From the NCBI GenBank assembly GCA_037447655.1, contig JBBHKE010001764.1, positions 496,737 to 516,712 on the forward strand: a DNA stretch of 19,976 bases, given 5' to 3'. The position numbers and the translations under genes are program-made. This stretch comes from Zygnema cylindricum. Lineage: Eukaryota; Streptophyta; Zygnematophyceae; Zygnematales; Zygnemataceae. Of this stretch, positions 18,317-19,976 are shown in pieces; the stretch's first letter is position 1, and the number at the start of each line of letters is the position of its first letter. The notes beneath the pieces are model-generated. The model had not been told where the DNA came from and did no database searches. It saw only the letters and a program-made list of their open reading frames with translations.

Positions 18317-19937
18317 GCACACCCTCTCTCACTGTCTCTCTCCCCCTCTCAATCTTGAAACTAACTATTTTTCTCTCTCTCCCTTTCTCTCTCCTTCTCC
18401 CTCCCTCTCTCTGCCCCTCTCCTTTAATCTACCCTCTCCCACTCTCCCTCGCCTCCTCTTTCTCTCTCTCCCATTACTATTTCCATACTCCCTATCCTCT
18501 TTTTCCCTCATCTTATCACTTCCCGCCCTCCTATTTTTATGACTTTTAACATCTTAACAACCGAACTCTATCTTTTAAGACAAAAACAGAAAATAAAACA
18601 CCTTTTTACTCATTTTCCAGTTGCTGTACTCCCGGCCGTATTTCTCGACCACGCGGTATTTTTGGGCGGAGATCTCTGGTTTCGGGGAATCGAAGCTTCC
18701 AAGCAACTTCCTTTCCTTCTCGCAGAAAACGGATTTGATGTGTGGATCGGAAATCACCGTGGAACCCAATATTCGTCACGTCACGTTCGATACACGACAG
18801 AAGAATTTGTACGGTTTGAGATTTCTCCAGACTCTTAACAATCTCCAAATTCGTAAATAATCTCAGGTTTTTTCATATTCTTGGGAGATATGAAGTTTTT
18901 GTAACCATAAAAAACCTAAATATTCATAACCGAAAATTTTGTCACGTCACGTTCGATACACCACAGAGAATTTGTACCCTCCAGATTCTTGAAATTCTTT
19001 ACAGATTCTGAAAAAAAATTAGATACTTCAAAATCTCAGATTTGTCAATTTTTTTTACATATTTGAGATAATTCCCCACAATTCGTAAACTCCCAGAAAT
19101 CTCCAGATTAATAATTTTTTGGATTTTAGATTCTCCAAAAAAGCAAATAATAATAACACACATTTCTTAAAAAAATTATATCTCAGACTCTTTAAATTTC
19201 TTTGAATCTCACATTACCTAATAGTTTTCGAGTCTACTTTAAAAATCTAACCTTCCCTCTCTTTCACTTCCTCTCTCTCGCCTATACCTCTCCTCTATCT
19301 CGTTTTTACCACAAATACTGAGTTCTAGGGTCGTATGAAACATAGGGGAAAAACTGGGCTGTCCCACTGCTGGTTGTTCACTCCCTCTCTCCATCTCCCT
19401 TTTCCTTCTCCCTCTCCCACTTCCTCTCCCTCTCCCTCTCCCTCACTTCTTTTACCTTACACTCTCTCCCTCTCTCAATCTTCCTTGACATTATCCTTCC
19501 CAAGGGTCCAAATGTAGCATATTGGTCAATTAAGACTAAGAAACACATCAACCATCTCCCTCTCCAGTTCCCTCTCCCTCTCCCTCTATTTCATTACTGA
19601 CCAATGGTTCCAAATTTTCCCTCTCCCTCTCCCTCTCCCTCTCGCTCTATTCCATTACTGCCCAATGGTTCCAATTTTTCCCTCTCCCTCTCCCTCTCCC
19701 TCTCGCTCTATTGCATTACTGCCCAATGGTTCCAATTGGGGCATACAGGCCTACTGGGACTACTGCTTTGACGCCATGGCGGTCAACGACCTCCGGCCAA
19801 TGATTGGTGCCGTGAGGGAAGTCACCGGACTAAAACAAGTTCACTTTATTGGGTATAATCAGGTAGAAATTATGTAATTTTGTTTCTCTCTCTCTTCCCT
19901 CTCTCTTTCCACCCTCCCCTCCGTCTACTCTTCAACG

Positions 19938-19976
<39 letters not shown>
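17336..19976 (+). CDS. Acid-lipase-like alpha/beta hydrolase gene, catalytic Ser replaced, 3' part missing
   Basis: The gene has recognisable exons 1 (17336-17467), 2 (about 17558-17810), 3 (18621-18808) and 4 (19749-19862) and continues past the window. The products in order are a signal peptide, CNKFVRIHGYRCEEYQ (the C...HGYxCEE start of acid lipases), a Pro/Asn-rich segment, and AVLPAVFLDHAVF (strand before the oxyanion hole). Then come LLAENGFDVWIGNHRGTQYS, the lipase family signature, and AYWDYCFDAM with VHFIGYNQ, the nucleophile elbow. In this family (gastric/lysosomal lipases, plant LIP1-like) the elbow is GHSQG/GHSLG; here the serine position is Asn (AAT, 19857-19859). Members hydrolyse neutral lipids or sterol esters in secretory or lysosomal/vacuolar compartments; this copy should lack that chemistry. 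His and Asp of the triad would be in later exons. Confidence 0.7.
17558..17810 (+). CDS. Lipase-like exon 2: Pro-rich and N-glycosylation-rich segment
   Basis: The frame is open from about 17541 to a strong donor CCG|GTGAGT at 17810. It starts LTENNNELCAKIKI, which faintly follows the TTxDGYxLxLQRI of the family with DGY changed. It then has SPPSNSQT-type repeats and FPPPP, then NSTNSTNSSNSTNATSNATT, with several N-X-S/T sequons. It ends in phase 1, matching exon 3. However, no AG dinucleotide exists between 17510 and 17813, so there is no normal 3' splice site to bring this exon in after exon 1. It may be a first exon (ATG at 17558) or part of a broken gene. Confidence 0.4.
18275..18315. repeat. 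CT microsatellite in intron 2
   Basis: About 40 bases of CT repeat, followed by 200 bases of CT/CCT-rich sequence up to exon 3. Confidence 0.9.
18621..18808 (+). CDS. Lipase-like exon 3
   Basis: The 3' splice site is TCATTTTCCAG|TT. Joining the phase-1 G of exon 2 to TT gives Val and keeps the frame. It encodes the AVLPAVFLDHA strand, then LLAENGFDVWIGNHRGTQYS and SRHVRYTTEEF. It ends AATTT|GTACGG in phase 0. The family QHG of the oxyanion region reads DHA here. Confidence 0.8.
18941..18977 (+). repeat. Partial duplicate of the exon 3 end inside intron 3
   Basis: GTCACGTCACGTTCGATACA occurs at 18775-18794 (exon 3) and again at 18941-18960. Both are followed by a near-identical ACAGA(AG)AATTTGTAC, so the donor-like AATTTGTAC is copied too. 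The second copy lacks one base and is out of frame. Confidence 0.85.
19553..19737. repeat. 61-bp minisatellite, three units, in intron 3
   Basis: CATTACTG occurs at 19592, 19653 and 19714. Each is followed by (C/A)CCAATGGTTCCAA and preceded by CCCTCT repeats. The array ends 11 bases before exon 4. Confidence 0.9.
19749..19862 (+). CDS. Lipase-like exon 4 with the altered nucleophile elbow
   Basis: Splice sites are ATACAG|GCC and CAG|GTAGAA; both are phase 0 and the exon is exactly 38 codons. AYWDYCFDAMAVNDLRPMIG corresponds to the AYWDWSWDE..YDLPAMI region of plant acid lipases. The exon ends VHFIGYNQ, so the elbow reads G-Y-N-Q with the next Gly expected in exon 5. His to Tyr and Ser to Asn would each need a single base change. 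Confidence 0.8.
19941..19976. repeat. CT microsatellite at right edge
   Basis: Pure CT repeat running out of the window, in intron 4 of the lipase-like gene. Confidence 0.95.

Overview
The window is a piece of a repeat-rich eukaryotic nuclear genome, most likely a land plant (streptophyte). The evidence is plant-type Ty1/copia gag remnants, an initiator-tRNA-type primer binding site, fold-back MITEs, long CT microsatellites, an acid-lipase-like gene split by several-hundred-base introns, and a kinase resembling the plant CDPK/PEPKR group. I cannot name the lineage. One 10-N gap lies at 7554-7563.

Layout. Positions 1-900 hold the 5' end of a copia-like gag on the minus strand, preceded in its own direction by a hairpin-rich leader or LTR segment. 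Positions 1386-3505 hold a second copia-like element on the minus strand: a gag-only body broken by a frameshift, a primer binding site and an LTR with a TATA box. Positions 3507-5710 hold a CT microsatellite, a fold-back MITE, a perfect 62-bp cruciform and two minisatellites. Positions 6284-6876 hold a third, decayed gag on the plus strand. It is followed by two tandem 486-bp units (6877-7553) of the leader seen at 397-905; the second unit runs into the gap. Positions 7564-9334 are strand-skewed DNA with short dispersed repeats and a possible Derlin-like relic. A MITE related to the first lies at 9335-9861. Positions 9862-12024 are A/T-rich and strand-asymmetric.

Two host genes follow, head to head about 3 kb apart. 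The minus-strand gene (12025-14265) encodes a 746-residue kinase-like protein. Its C-lobe scaffold is intact, but HRD has become HRN, DFG has become GFS, and no N-lobe is visible. The plus-strand gene (17336 to beyond the right edge) is an acid-lipase/alpha-beta-hydrolase gene. Its phase-compatible exons 3 and 4 are well preserved, but the GHSQG-type nucleophile elbow reads GYNQ, so the catalytic serine is asparagine. Both genes therefore look like pseudoenzymes.

The strongest unusual signal is the leader repeat. Three copies keep a set of small hairpins although their sequences have diverged, with five paired (compensatory) base changes in three stems. In the retroelement's own direction, the first hairpin holds the apparent gag start codon in its loop.
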